Source of the DNA: an uncultured beta proteobacterium | GTDB lineage: Bacteria > Pseudomonadota > Gammaproteobacteria > Burkholderiales > Burkholderiaceae_C | Length of the DNA stretch: 58,361 bases | Direction of reading: 5' to 3' | NCBI GenBank assembly: GCA_903869595.1 | Contig: CAIPZV010000039.1 | Coordinates: 1 to 58,361 of the forward strand | Part shown: positions 20,152 to 30,146 of the stretch, piece by piece | How the letters are laid out: each line of letters begins with the position of its first letter | Numbering within the stretch: the stretch's first letter is position 1 | Translations under genes and position numbers: made by a program | The notes under the pieces: model-generated | Databases searched by the model: none | Told to the model about the DNA's origin: nothing | Seen by the model: only the letters and a program-made list of their open reading frames with translations

Positions 20152-21051
20152 ATGCTGAAATACCTGGACTTGGCCCTGCTGCAGGCCTTTACCGCCGTGG
20201 TGGACAGCGGCAGCTTCACGCGGGCGGCGGTCTATTTGTGCCGCACGCAGTCGGCGGTGAGCATGCAATTGCGCAAACTGGAGGACCTGACAGGCCATGC
20301 CCTGTTGCAACGCGATAAGCGCAAGATCCGCCTGACCGAAGAGGGCGAAGTGCTGCTGGACTATGCGCGGCGCATGATCCGGCTCAATGAGGAAGCTCTG
20401 GTTGCGATGAACCAACCTCATGCCGTGGGCCATGTGCGTCTGGGCATGCCCGATGACTATGCCCACCAGTTTTTGCCCGGCGTGCTGACGCACTTTGCCC
20501 ACGCTTATCCGCGAGTTCAATTGGAGGTGATTGGTGCCTTGAGCGGCGCCTTGCTAGACCGGGTGGAGGCGGGCGACTTGGATGTGGCCATCATCACCCG
20601 CCAGCCAGAGCGCCGACGCGGCAAGGTCTTGCGCACCGAACGCCTGGTATGGGCGGGCTCGCGCCAGCACTTGGCGCACCAGGAGACGCCTTTGCCCTTG
20701 GCCTTGTTTCCTGAAGGTTGTGTGTTTCGCGAACACGCTTTGGCGGCGCTGGATGCAGCCTCTATCCCCTGGCGCATTGCCTACACCAGCCAGAGTTTTG
20801 CCGGCGGCATGATTGCAGTGTCCGGTGGGCTGGCCTTAACCGTGGTGGCGCAAAGCATGGTGCCTGCGCAATGGCGGGTGCTGGGCGATGAGCAGCAACT
20901 GCCGCGCCTGCCGGAAATAGAGATTGCCCTGCACCGCGCGCCGGGTACTTTGGCGCCTGCGGTGGCGCTGCTAGAGGCCCAATTGGTCGAGGCAGTGCAA
21001 ATGGACCGGCCCATGGCAGCGCGGGATGCGCAACGCCTGGACAGTGGCTGA
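20152..21051 (+). CDS. LysR-family transcriptional regulator
   Basis: A 299-residue regulator with the winged HTH in residues 1-60 (LDLALLQAFTAVVDSGSFTR, AAVYLCRTQSAVSMQLRKLE) and a periplasmic-binding-like effector domain from about 90. AGAGG lies just upstream of the ATG. It diverges from the family 5 binding protein and the dehydrogenase, which are its likely targets. The effector is unknown but would plausibly be the transported or oxidised compound. Confidence 0.92.
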   Translation: MLKYLDLALLQAFTAVVDSGSFTRAAVYLCRTQSAVSMQLRKLEDLTGHALLQRDKRKIRLTEEGEVLLDYARRMIRLNEEALVAMNQPHAVGHVRLGMPDDYAHQFLPGVLTHFAHAYPRVQLEVIGALSGALLDRVEAGDLDVAIITRQPERRRGKVLRTERLVWAGSRQHLAHQETPLPLALFPEGCVFREHALAALDAASIPWRIAYTSQSFAGGMIAVSGGLALTVVAQSMVPAQWRVLGDEQQLPRLPEIEIALHRAPGTLAPAVALLEAQLVEAVQMDRPMAARDAQRLDSG

Positions 21052-21178
21052 GCATTGCCTAAGCCGCTGTGCGCCTCCACTACACTCAAAAGCTGCACCC
21101 CACACAGCCCGCGCTGCACTGGCCTTCGCGGCTGACACGCACTTAGCCCCACATTTCATTTTTTGCGCCGCCATCCGC

Positions 21179-22483
21179 ATGTCCACCAAGCCCTCCAACC
21201 ACATACCACTAGCCGAGCGCCTGCGTCCGCGCACGCTGGCCGAGGTGATTGGTCAGTCGCAGGTGCTGGGCGAGGGCATGGCACTGCGCCTGGCGTTTGA
21301 ATCGGGCACACCGCACAGTTGTATTTTGTGGGGCCCGCCGGGCACGGGTAAAACCACTATCGCGCGTTTGATGGCCGATGCCTTTGATGCCGACTTCATC
21401 AGCATCAGTGCGGTGCTAGGCGGTATCAAGGAAATCCGCGAGGCGGTGGAGCGGGCGCAGCAATCGCGCGATGGCCTCGCGCAGCGGCGCACCCTGGTGT
21501 TTGTCGACGAGGTACACCGCTTTAACAAAAGCCAGCAAGATGCTTTTTTGCCGCATGTCGAAAGCGGCTTGTTTACCTTTATTGGCGCGACCACCGAAAA
21601 CCCTTCTTTCGAAGTGAACTCTGCGCTTTTGTCGCGGGCGGCGGTGTATGTCTTGCAGCCGCTGGGCGAAGAGGCGCTGGCCCAATTGATTGCCAAAGCG
21701 CGTGCTTTGGATGCCGTGCCGCCTTTGGACGATGCGGCCGCGCAGCGCTTGGTGGGCTATGCCGATGGCGATGCGCGCCGCTTGCTCAATACCTTGGAGA
21801 CCTTGGCCGCCGCCGCGCACCAGGAAAAGCGCGCGCAGATCGACGATGCCTGGCTGCTCAAGGTGCTGGGCGAGCGCATGCGCCGCTACGACAAAGGCGG
21901 CGAACAGTTTTACGACACGATTTCTGCCTTGCACAAATCGGTGCGCGGTTCTGACCCGGACGCTGCACTCTATTGGTTCGTGCGCATGCTCGATGGTGGT
22001 GCCGAGCCACGCTACTTGGCACGGCGCTTGATTCGCATGGCCAGCGAAGACATCGGATTGGCCGATCCGCGCGCCCTGCGTATGGCGCTGGATGCGGCGG
22101 ATGTGTATGAACGCCTGGGCAGCCCCGAAGGCGAATTGACCCTGGCCCAGTGCGTGGTCTATTTGGCGATTGCGCCTAAATCCAATGCGGTGTACAAAGC
22201 TTTCAAGGAAGTCAAAGCGCTGGTCAAAAAAGAGGGCACACGGCCGGTGCCACTGCATTTACGCAATGCGCCCACCACCTTAATGAAAGACCTGGACTAC
22301 GGAAAAAACTACCGCTACGCCCACGACGAGGAGGGCGCTTTTGCGGCGGGCGAGCGCTATTTGCCCGAGGGCATGGAAGACATGCAGTTTTACCAACCGG
22401 TGGAGCGTGGGCTGGAAATACGGATTGCCGAAAAATTGCGCGAACTGCGGGCGCGCAATGCGGCGGCTAAAGGGAGCGCGTAA
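21179..22483 (+). CDS. rarA: replication-associated recombination protein A
   Basis: RarA/MgsA is an AAA+ protein acting at stalled replication forks. From the ATG at 21179 (MSTKPSNHIPLAERLRPRTL) it is 434 residues, the usual length; the open frame extends into the LysR gene but that part is not conserved. Walker A GPPGTGKTTIARLMADAF is at about 52-69, Walker B VFVDEVHRFNKSQQDAFLPH follows, then GATTENPSFEVNSALLSRA and the C-terminal MgsA domain. No Shine-Dalgarno is visible before the ATG. Confidence 0.95.
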   Translation: MSTKPSNHIPLAERLRPRTLAEVIGQSQVLGEGMALRLAFESGTPHSCILWGPPGTGKTTIARLMADAFDADFISISAVLGGIKEIREAVERAQQSRDGLAQRRTLVFVDEVHRFNKSQQDAFLPHVESGLFTFIGATTENPSFEVNSALLSRAAVYVLQPLGEEALAQLIAKARALDAVPPLDDAAAQRLVGYADGDARRLLNTLETLAAAAHQEKRAQIDDAWLLKVLGERMRRYDKGGEQFYDTISALHKSVRGSDPDAALYWFVRMLDGGAEPRYLARRLIRMASEDIGLADPRALRMALDAADVYERLGSPEGELTLAQCVVYLAIAPKSNAVYKAFKEVKALVKKEGTRPVPLHLRNAPTTLMKDLDYGKNYRYAHDEEGAFAAGERYLPEGMEDMQFYQPVERGLEIRIAEKLRELRARNAAAKGSA

Positions 22484-22689
22484 ACGCTGCAAAACAGGGC
22501 TAGCGCCGTTTGTGAAGGCGGGTAAACCCCGAATTCTGAAAACGGCTGTTTGGCAGTCCAGGTGGCTAGAATCCCGCCATGCGGCAGCGGCCAGCAGCCC
22601 AGCGCTCAACTGGCTGGTTTATTGCTATCAAACGCTCATCGCACACCCGGGTTCGTATCTGACCGGGCCATCCAACTTCGGAGTTATCT

Positions 22690-23619
22690 ATGGATATTTT
22701 TGTACAGCAGGTCATCAATGGCCTGGTGCTGGGCAGCATGTATGCGCTCATCGCCCTGGGCTACACCATGGTGTACGGCATCATCAACCTGATTAATTTC
22801 GCCCACGGCGAAGTCATGATGGTGGGGGCGCTCACCAGTTGGACCGTGATCGGCTTACTGCGCCCGGCGCACCCGGACTGGCCCGGCTATGTGATTTTGT
22901 TAATCGCCCTAGTGGTGGCCTGCGTGGTGGCCGCAGTACTCAATTTCGTTATCGAAAAAATCGCCTACCGCCCTTTGCGCAACAGCCCCAAACTGGCGCC
23001 CCTGATTACCGCGATTGGCATGTCCATCCTTTTGCAAACGCTGGCCATGATTATTTGGAAGCCCAACTTCAAGTCCTATCCGACGCTACTGCCAAGTGAG
23101 CCCTTCAATGTTTTGGGCGCGGTGATCACGCCCACGCAGGTCATGATTTTGGTCTTCACAGCCGTATCCCTAGCGCTGCTGACCTGGTTGGTCAATTACA
23201 CCAAGTTAGGTCGCGCGATGCGCGCCACCGCCGAAAACCCGCGTGTGGCCGGCTTGATGGGCGTCAAACCCGATATGGTGATTTCGGCTACCTTTGTGAT
23301 CGGCGCCGTGCTGGCGGCGATTGCCGGCGTGATGTATGCCTCTAATTACGGCACCGCGCAACACGCTATGGGCTTTTTGCCGGGCCTCAAAGCCTTTACC
23401 GCAGCGGTGTTTGGCGGTATCGGCAATTTGGCAGGTGCGGTGGTTGGTGCCATTTTGCTGGGCCTGATCGAATCGATTGGCGCGGGCTACATCGGCGACT
23501 GGACTGGCGGCGTGCTAGGCAGCCATTACTCGGATATTTTTGCCTTTATCGTGCTCATCATCGTCTTGACCCTGCGCCCCTCGGGCCTGCTGGGTGAACG
23601 CGTGGCAGACCGGGCATAA
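22690..23619 (+). CDS. livH: branched-chain amino acid ABC transporter permease LivH
   Basis: The 309-residue inner-membrane permease has eight or so hydrophobic helices and the LivH signatures MYALIALGYTMVYGIINLIN, FAHGEVMMVGA and AFTAAVFGGIGNLAGAVVGA. GGAG lies six bases before the ATG. It is the first gene of a livH-livM-livG-livF operon that imports leucine, isoleucine, valine or related amides and acids. No LivJ/LivK-type binding protein is encoded beside it. Confidence 0.93.
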   Translation: MDIFVQQVINGLVLGSMYALIALGYTMVYGIINLINFAHGEVMMVGALTSWTVIGLLRPAHPDWPGYVILLIALVVACVVAAVLNFVIEKIAYRPLRNSPKLAPLITAIGMSILLQTLAMIIWKPNFKSYPTLLPSEPFNVLGAVITPTQVMILVFTAVSLALLTWLVNYTKLGRAMRATAENPRVAGLMGVKPDMVISATFVIGAVLAAIAGVMYASNYGTAQHAMGFLPGLKAFTAAVFGGIGNLAGAVVGAILLGLIESIGAGYIGDWTGGVLGSHYSDIFAFIVLIIVLTLRPSGLLGERVADRA

Positions 23620-23632
23620 GGGGGAGATGGTC

Positions 23633-24718
<1,086 letters not shown>

Positions 24719-24732
24719 GAAAGGGGATGCAT

Positions 24733-25527
24733 ATGAGCACAGCAGCAACATCCTCGTCCAAAGACATTGTTTTACAAGTCTCCGGCGTTTCCAAGCGCTT
24801 TGGCGGCCTGCAAGCTTTAAGCGATGTAGGCATCACCATCGAGCGCGGCCAGGTCTATGGCCTGATCGGCCCCAACGGCGCGGGCAAGACCACCTTCTTC
24901 AACGTGCTGACCGGTTTGTACACGCCTGATAGCGGCAACTTCGCCCTGGCTGGTAAGGCCTACCAACCGACGGCGGTGCATACCGTGGCCCAAGCCGGTA
25001 TCGCACGTACTTTCCAAAACATCCGCTTGTTTGCCGAAATGACGGCGCTGGAAAACGTGATGGTGGGCCGCCATGTGCGCACGCATTCGGGCCTGCTGGG
25101 CGCGATGTTTCGCACGGCAGGCTTCAAAGCCGAAGAGGCGCAGATCGCCCAGCGCGCGCAAGAACTGCTGGACTACGTGGGCATCGGCAAGTTCGCCGAC
25201 TACAAAGCCCGCACCTTGAGCTACGGCGACCAGCGCCGCCTAGAGATTGCCCGCGCGCTGGCGACCGATCCGCAGCTCATCGCGCTGGACGAGCCAGCAG
25301 CCGGTATGAATGCCACCGAAAAAGTCATGCTGCGCGAATTAATAGACCGCATCCGCAATGACCAGCGCACGATTTTGCTGATTGAGCATGACGTGAAACT
25401 GGTGATGGGCTTGTGCGACCGCGTGACGGTGCTGGACTACGGCAAACAAATTGCCGATGGCACGCCCGCCGAAGTGCAAAAAGACAGCAAAGTGATCGAA
25501 GCCTACCTGGGCACCAGCGGCCACTAA
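24733..25527 (+). CDS. livG: branched-chain amino acid ABC transporter ATPase LivG
   Basis: A 264-residue ABC ATPase. The ATG at 24733 has AAGGGG six bases upstream, whereas the ATG at 24727 directly touches it. Walker A GPNGAGKTTFFNVLTGLY, the LivG-specific AQAGIARTFQNIRLFAEM, signature LSYGDQRRLEIARALATDP, Walker B LIALDEPAAGMN and the H-loop ILLIEHDVKLVM are complete. It powers LivHM together with LivF. Confidence 0.94.
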   Translation: MSTAATSSSKDIVLQVSGVSKRFGGLQALSDVGITIERGQVYGLIGPNGAGKTTFFNVLTGLYTPDSGNFALAGKAYQPTAVHTVAQAGIARTFQNIRLFAEMTALENVMVGRHVRTHSGLLGAMFRTAGFKAEEAQIAQRAQELLDYVGIGKFADYKARTLSYGDQRRLEIARALATDPQLIALDEPAAGMNATEKVMLRELIDRIRNDQRTILLIEHDVKLVMGLCDRVTVLDYGKQIADGTPAEVQKDSKVIEAYLGTSGH

Positions 25528-25576
25528 ACCCTCTTCATCTACCGGGGTAGCGCGTGCTGCCCTAGAAGGAAAGCAT

Positions 25577-26296
25577 ATGACCAGCAACACATTGCTCCAA
25601 GTGACCGGACTGCAAGTCGCCTATGGCGGTATCCAGGCCGTCAAAGGGGTGGATTTCGAAGTGCGCGAAGGCGAATTGGTAACCCTGATCGGCTCCAATG
25701 GTGCGGGCAAAACCACCACCATGAAAGCCATTACCGGTACGCTGCCATTGGCCGGGGGCGATATCGCCTATATGGGCAAAAGCATACGCGGCCAAGGCCC
25801 TTGGGACCTGGTCAAGCAAGGCCTGGCCATGGTGCCCGAAGGGCGCGGCGTGTTCACGCGCATGTCCATCATGGAAAACCTCTACATGGGCGCCTACATC
25901 CGCGATGACAAACAAGGCATCGAGGACGACATTGAAAAAATGTTTGCCATCTTCCCCCGCCTCAAAGAGCGGCGCACCCAATTGGCAGGCACCATGTCCG
26001 GTGGCGAGCAGCAAATGCTCGCTATGGGCCGGGCCTTGATGAGCCGGCCCAAAGTGCTGCTGTTGGACGAACCCTCTATGGGCTTGTCGCCATTAATGGT
26101 GGACAAGATTTTTGAAGTGGTGCAAGACGTGTATGCCCAAGGTGTGACCGTGCTGCTGGTGGAGCAAAACGCCAGCCGTGCCTTGTCTATTGCCAACCGG
26201 GGCTATGTGATGGAGTCGGGCATCATCACCATGAAGGGGGACGCCAAGCACATGCTGAACGACCCCAAAGTGCGGGCTGCTTATCTGGGCGAATAA
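25577..26296 (+). CDS. livF: branched-chain amino acid ABC transporter ATPase LivF
   Basis: A 239-residue ABC ATPase, the LivG partner. Walker A GSNGAGKTTTMKAITGTL, LivF-type GLAMVPEGRGVFTRMSIMEN, signature MSGGEQQMLAMGRALMSRP, Walker B LLLDEPSMGLSP and switch His-position sequence VLLVEQNASRALS (Gln in place of His, normal for LivF) are present. It ends the liv operon; a DMT transporter starts at the next base. Confidence 0.94.
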   Translation: MTSNTLLQVTGLQVAYGGIQAVKGVDFEVREGELVTLIGSNGAGKTTTMKAITGTLPLAGGDIAYMGKSIRGQGPWDLVKQGLAMVPEGRGVFTRMSIMENLYMGAYIRDDKQGIEDDIEKMFAIFPRLKERRTQLAGTMSGGEQQMLAMGRALMSRPKVLLLDEPSMGLSPLMVDKIFEVVQDVYAQGVTVLLVEQNASRALSIANRGYVMESGIITMKGDAKHMLNDPKVRAAYLGE

Positions 26297-27214
26297 GTGC
26301 TGCAGGCGCCGGGGCGCATGCCTTACCGCTACCCCTTAATTCTGCTGCTGGTGACAGTGGTATGGGGCATGACCTTTCCGGTGCTCAAAGTAGCTACCGG
26401 CGTGCTCAGCGGTGTGGAAATTACCACGCTACGTTTTTGCATAGCGGCGCTGTGCATGCTGCCCTTTGTACGCGGCATTAGCCTTGCTGCCTGGCGCGAT
26501 GGTTTTTGGCTGGGCGCGCTGGCGCTTTTTTCTATGGCGGCGCAGGCTTACGGTTTGCAGTTCATTGCGTCTAACCGCAGTGCTTTTCTCACGAGTCTGA
26601 ATGTGTTGATGGTGCCCCTGCTCGGCTTGTTGCTAGGGGCGCGGCCCAGCTTGCTGATTTTTGTCGCGGCCGCGCTGGCTTGTTTGGGTATCGGCATGAT
26701 GTCCTACGACGGCGAGGCCCACTTGTTGGCGGACGCAGCCACCTTGCTGGCGGCACTGGCCTATGCGGTGTACACCATGGGTATGTCGGCCCGTGCGCCC
26801 CTGCACAAGGCGGTGCATTTGGCCTCGGCCCAGGTCTGGTGCATGGCGGCCATGGGCCTTATGTGGATGCTGCTCGATAGCGGGCCGGTGCGCGTGCTCA
26901 GCTTGTCCGAGGTAATCAACCTGGAAGTCTTGCTCGGCTTGCTGTTTTTAGGCGCGCTGGCTTCCGCCGCCACTTTCTTTTTGCAAGCCCTGGCGCAAAC
27001 CCATGTGTCTGCGGAGCAGGCCGCGATTATTTACGCCATGGAGCCGGTCTTTGCCGCATTATTCGGCTGGATCTACCTCGCCGAGCTAATGACGCCCGTG
27101 GCGCAGGTGGGCGCTGTAGTGGTCGTAGTTGCCGTGGTGCTTAGCCAGCGGCCTAGCGCGGTGCCAGCGGGCGGCACCGCTGAGACGCTTAATGCTTATC
27201 CGCCTCCGAAGTAA
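26297..27214 (+). CDS. EamA/DMT-family transporter
   Basis: A ten-helix drug/metabolite transporter with two EamA repeats (about 10-140 and 150-295), including VVWGMTFPVLK, SAFLTSLNVLMVPLLG and the second-repeat end QAAIIYAMEPVFAALFGWIY. Family members export metabolites or amino acids. The start is uncertain: GTG at 26297 is contiguous with the livF stop (305 residues) and ATG at 26318 gives 298; neither has a strong ribosome site, so translational coupling to livF is likely. Its 3' end overlaps the convergent reductase gene by 26 bases. Confidence 0.88.
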   Translation: MLQAPGRMPYRYPLILLLVTVVWGMTFPVLKVATGVLSGVEITTLRFCIAALCMLPFVRGISLAAWRDGFWLGALALFSMAAQAYGLQFIASNRSAFLTSLNVLMVPLLGLLLGARPSLLIFVAAALACLGIGMMSYDGEAHLLADAATLLAALAYAVYTMGMSARAPLHKAVHLASAQVWCMAAMGLMWMLLDSGPVRVLSLSEVINLEVLLGLLFLGALASAATFFLQALAQTHVSAEQAAIIYAMEPVFAALFGWIYLAELMTPVAQVGAVVVVVAVVLSQRPSAVPAGGTAETLNAYPPPK

Positions 27215-28226
27215 AAGCGTCGGCAAAGAATTCATCCTCAGGCAAACCGGCTTGGGCGCAAAAGTCGCGCTTTGCGGAGTCCACCACGATCGGTGCGCCG
27301 CAGGCATAGACCTGGTGGCCGGACAGGTCCGGAAAATCTTGCAGCACTGCAAGATGGACAAAACCGGTGCGCCCATGCCAAGCATCTTCGGGCAGGGCGT
27401 CCGACACTACTGGCACGTAGCGCACATGGGGCATAGCGACGCAATGCGCCTGCACCCAATCGTCCATGTACAAATCCGCCGGACGGCGCCCGCCCCAGTA
27501 GAGCGTGACCGGGCGCGTAATGCCGCAGTGCTGCATGTGTTCGAGCAAGGCCTTTAGCGGCGCAAAACCCGTGCCCGAGGCGAGAAACACCATGGGCTTG
27601 CTTGATTCTTCACGCAGAAAAAACGAGCCCATGGGCCCCTCGATGCGCAAAATGTCTTTCTCCTTCATGGAGCCGAACACCAGATCGGTAAAGCGCCCAC
27701 CGGGCATATGGCGGATGTGCAGTTCCACGCCCGATCCGTGGCTGGGGGCATTGGCCATGGAGTAAGAGCGGCGGGCACCGTCACGCAAGATGAACTCGAC
27801 ATACTGACCCGCGCGGTAAACAAAGCTATCGTTGGCGGGCAATTGCAATTGCAGCAACACCACGTCCTCGGTCTTGCGCAGCAGGCTGCTCACGCGGGTG
27901 GGCATTTTTTTGATCGGCAGCGCACCAGCGGGCGTGACCTGGCGCGATTCGAGGGTGATGTCGCTCACGGCGCGGGCGCTGCAAGTGAGCACAAAACCTT
28001 GTGCTTCTTCGTCTTCACTCAGCGCCTTGCGCTGAAAATTGCTCTGCTGCACCTGGCCGGATACCAATTTGCATTTGCACGAACCGCAAGCGCCGTCTTT
28101 GCAGCCATAGGGCAGACCTATGCCTTGGCGGATACCGGCGGCGAGGAGACTTTCGCCCGCCTGGGCTTCAAACTGGATGCCGCTGGGCTGAACCGAGATG
28201 GCGAAAGAGGCGGCGCTGGCATTCAT
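27189..28226 (-). CDS. 2Fe-2S ferredoxin / FAD / NAD(P)H reductase (CDP-6-deoxy-delta-3,4-glucoseen reductase-like)
   Basis: A 345-residue electron-transfer flavoprotein. Residues about 35-50 carry the plant-type 2Fe-2S motif (YGCKDGACGSCKCKL) with the fourth Cys in FVLTCSARAV. The FAD part has RSYSMANAPSHG and GGRFTDLVF; the NAD part has VFLASGTGFAPLKALLEHM and a C-terminal VYACGAPIVVDSA. Homologues in Burkholderiales are routinely named after AscD but their electron acceptor is unknown. I placed the start at ATG 28226 (MNASAASF); a TTG at 28253 lies further up. Divergent from the next gene with 45 bases between. Confidence 0.85.
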   Translation of the reverse strand: MNASAASFAISVQPSGIQFEAQAGESLLAAGIRQGIGLPYGCKDGACGSCKCKLVSGQVQQSNFQRKALSEDEEAQGFVLTCSARAVSDITLESRQVTPAGALPIKKMPTRVSSLLRKTEDVVLLQLQLPANDSFVYRAGQYVEFILRDGARRSYSMANAPSHGSGVELHIRHMPGGRFTDLVFGSMKEKDILRIEGPMGSFFLREESSKPMVFLASGTGFAPLKALLEHMQHCGITRPVTLYWGGRRPADLYMDDWVQAHCVAMPHVRYVPVVSDALPEDAWHGRTGFVHLAVLQDFPDLSGHQVYACGAPIVVDSAKRDFCAQAGLPEDEFFADAFTSEADKH

Positions 28227-28271
28227 CGTTATGGTTATCCTTGGGGTTTGCAACGAACATAAGCCCCGATT

Positions 28272-29222
28272 TTGCCTTCAAACCAAAGCCCCTTAGGTGC
28301 CTTGCCGGCCCGCTTTCGGCGCAGCCGCGTGCTCATCGTCGGCTGTGGTGATGTGGGACTGCGCGTGGCGCGCTTGCTAGCGCCGCGGGTGCGCGTGCTG
28401 GCGCTCACTTCGCAAACGGCGCGGATCGCTCCCTTGCGCGCGGCGGGCATCACACCGTTACTGGGTAATTTGGATGATGCGCACACCTTGCGCCGCCTGG
28501 CGGCATTGGGCCAGCGCGTGCTGCACCTCGCGCCGCCTGCGCCCACTGGCACCAGGGATCAGCGCAGCGCCCAGGTGCTGCAAGCCTTGCGCCTGCGGCC
28601 CGCACCGATGGCCCTGGTGTACGGCTCTACCACCGGGGTCTATGGCGATTGCCAGGGGGAATGGGTTTCTGAAGTTCGCGCACTGCAGCCTCAAACCGAG
28701 CGGGCGCATCGGCGTGTCGACGCAGAAAGCCGGGTACGCCATTACGGGCGGGCCACCGGGGCCCACACGCGGGTCTTGCGCATCCCCGGCATTTACGCGC
28801 CAGACCGCGAAGGCGGCACGCCGATGGCGCGCTTGCAAAAAGGAACGCCGGTGCTGGTGCATGAAGACGATGTGTATACCAACCACATCCATTCCGACGA
28901 CCTGGCGCGCGCCTGCCTACTAGCCTTGTGGCGCGGACGCGCGCAGGGCGTCTACAACATCAACGACGATGTGCTCATGAAGATGGGCGACTACATGGAC
29001 GCCGCCGCCAAGCTGTATGGCTTGCCGCCACCACCGCGCATGTCGCGCGAGGCCTTGGCGGCGGTGGTATCGCCTATGCAAATGAGTTTTTTGGCGGAGT
29101 CCCGGCGCATGGACAACCGGCGCATCAAGCGGGAACTGCGTCTGGTGCTGCGCTACCCCAGTGTGTTGGACGGGCTGGCGCAAGGTATTGCATTGCCTGC
29201 CTTAGCCATCCAACTCGCCTAG
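28272..29222 (+). CDS. NAD(P)-binding epimerase-like protein (extended SDR, YeeZ-like)
   Basis: The protein has a Rossmann motif VLIVGCGDVGLRVARLLAPR at about 20-39, then VYGSTTGVYGDCQGEWVSE, RHYGRATGAHTRVLRIPGIY and HSDDLARACLLALWRGRAQG, the layout of atypical extended SDR proteins related to YeeZ. The usual Tyr-x3-Lys pair is not intact (YGSTTGVYGD context), so a regular epimerase activity is doubtful. The start at TTG 28272 is the only one that keeps the N-terminus ahead of the Rossmann motif. Its 3' end overlaps the convergent PAP2 gene by 21 bases. Confidence 0.8.
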   Translation: MPSNQSPLGALPARFRRSRVLIVGCGDVGLRVARLLAPRVRVLALTSQTARIAPLRAAGITPLLGNLDDAHTLRRLAALGQRVLHLAPPAPTGTRDQRSAQVLQALRLRPAPMALVYGSTTGVYGDCQGEWVSEVRALQPQTERAHRRVDAESRVRHYGRATGAHTRVLRIPGIYAPDREGGTPMARLQKGTPVLVHEDDVYTNHIHSDDLARACLLALWRGRAQGVYNINDDVLMKMGDYMDAAAKLYGLPPPPRMSREALAAVVSPMQMSFLAESRRMDNRRIKRELRLVLRYPSVLDGLAQGIALPALAIQLA

Positions 29223-29921
29223 CTTGGGTTGGTAGGCCCATAGCAACCCGCGCCAGATGATCCAGCTGCACAGCAGGGTGATAGGCCCGGCCCACAGTAC
29301 ATCACTGAGCCAGTGCGCCATGTCGGCCATCCGCGAAAAGCCAATGAAGGCGGCTGCGCCCAAACCAGTTGCCGCCCACAGTCGGCGCTTGCGATGCGAT
29401 AGCAGCATCAGCGAAGCAAAGAAAAATCCGCAGGCCACGTGGCCGCTGACAAAGGCGCAGTTGTTATTGCATTGGTCGGTGATGACGCCGGCACGGGTAA
29501 ATTGCGCTGCGCCGCCAAAGTTTTGCACCTCGTAGGGGCGCGCACGCTGCCATTGTTCTTTAAAGCCGCCGTTGACTAGCAAACCAGGGCCCAGCGCGCC
29601 CGACAGCACCACAAAAGCCAGCGGCAGGCGCCAATGGTGGTAGGCCGGGCGCAGACTGGCCACTATCCAGCCGGCCAATGCCAGAAACACCAGACCACGG
29701 AACGCCGCCGGTATGTGCAGATTGATCAATTCCACCCACCACCAGTCAATGATGTGTTGCTGGGAGCCCGGCCCGGCAAACCAGGCCGCCACTTGAAGGT
29801 CTAGCTCGGGCCAGAGAGTGGGCGCCATGGCCAGAGCGGTCAGGGCAAGCACGATGCCCCAGAACAGGCTGGGCGCGCTGCCTGGCATGCTGGCGGCGGG
29901 GCTAGAGTGGTCTGGATTCAA
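29202..29921 (-). CDS. PAP2-family phosphatase (membrane)
   Basis: A membrane phosphatase of about 239 residues with six hydrophobic segments and the three PAP2 motifs: KEQWQRARP (K-x6-RP), FVSGHVA (usual PSGH with Val for Pro) and SRMADMAHWLSD (SR-x5-H-x3-D). Likely substrates are lipid phosphates such as undecaprenyl pyrophosphate or phosphatidate. The insert GVITDQCNNNCAFVSGH with two Cys near motif two is notable. Starts are uncertain: TTG 29921 (MNPDHSS) or ATG 29887 (MPGSAPS), neither with a clear ribosome site. Confidence 0.85.
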   Translation of the reverse strand: MNPDHSSPAASMPGSAPSLFWGIVLALTALAMAPTLWPELDLQVAAWFAGPGSQQHIIDWWWVELINLHIPAAFRGLVFLALAGWIVASLRPAYHHWRLPLAFVVLSGALGPGLLVNGGFKEQWQRARPYEVQNFGGAAQFTRAGVITDQCNNNCAFVSGHVACGFFFASLMLLSHRKRRLWAATGLGAAAFIGFSRMADMAHWLSDVLWAGPITLLCSWIIWRGLLWAYQPKLGELDG

Positions 29922-30146
29922 GGGTCTTGGGCATTAGTTGGTGGCCTCGAGCGGTGGACCTTGGCCTTGCCGCTCCTCGCGCGGGCCGATTATCGTTCGG
30001 CACTGTAGGCCGGTGTTGTCAGTGCGGCGCGTTGCTGGCATGTAAAGCGTGTCAACCGGCAGCCTGTGCGCGCCGTTAAGCAGCCATCAATCGCTAAATG
30101 CCCGGTGCAAATTGCAAACCGGCTGCTCAGCCGCTAGGAGATACAC

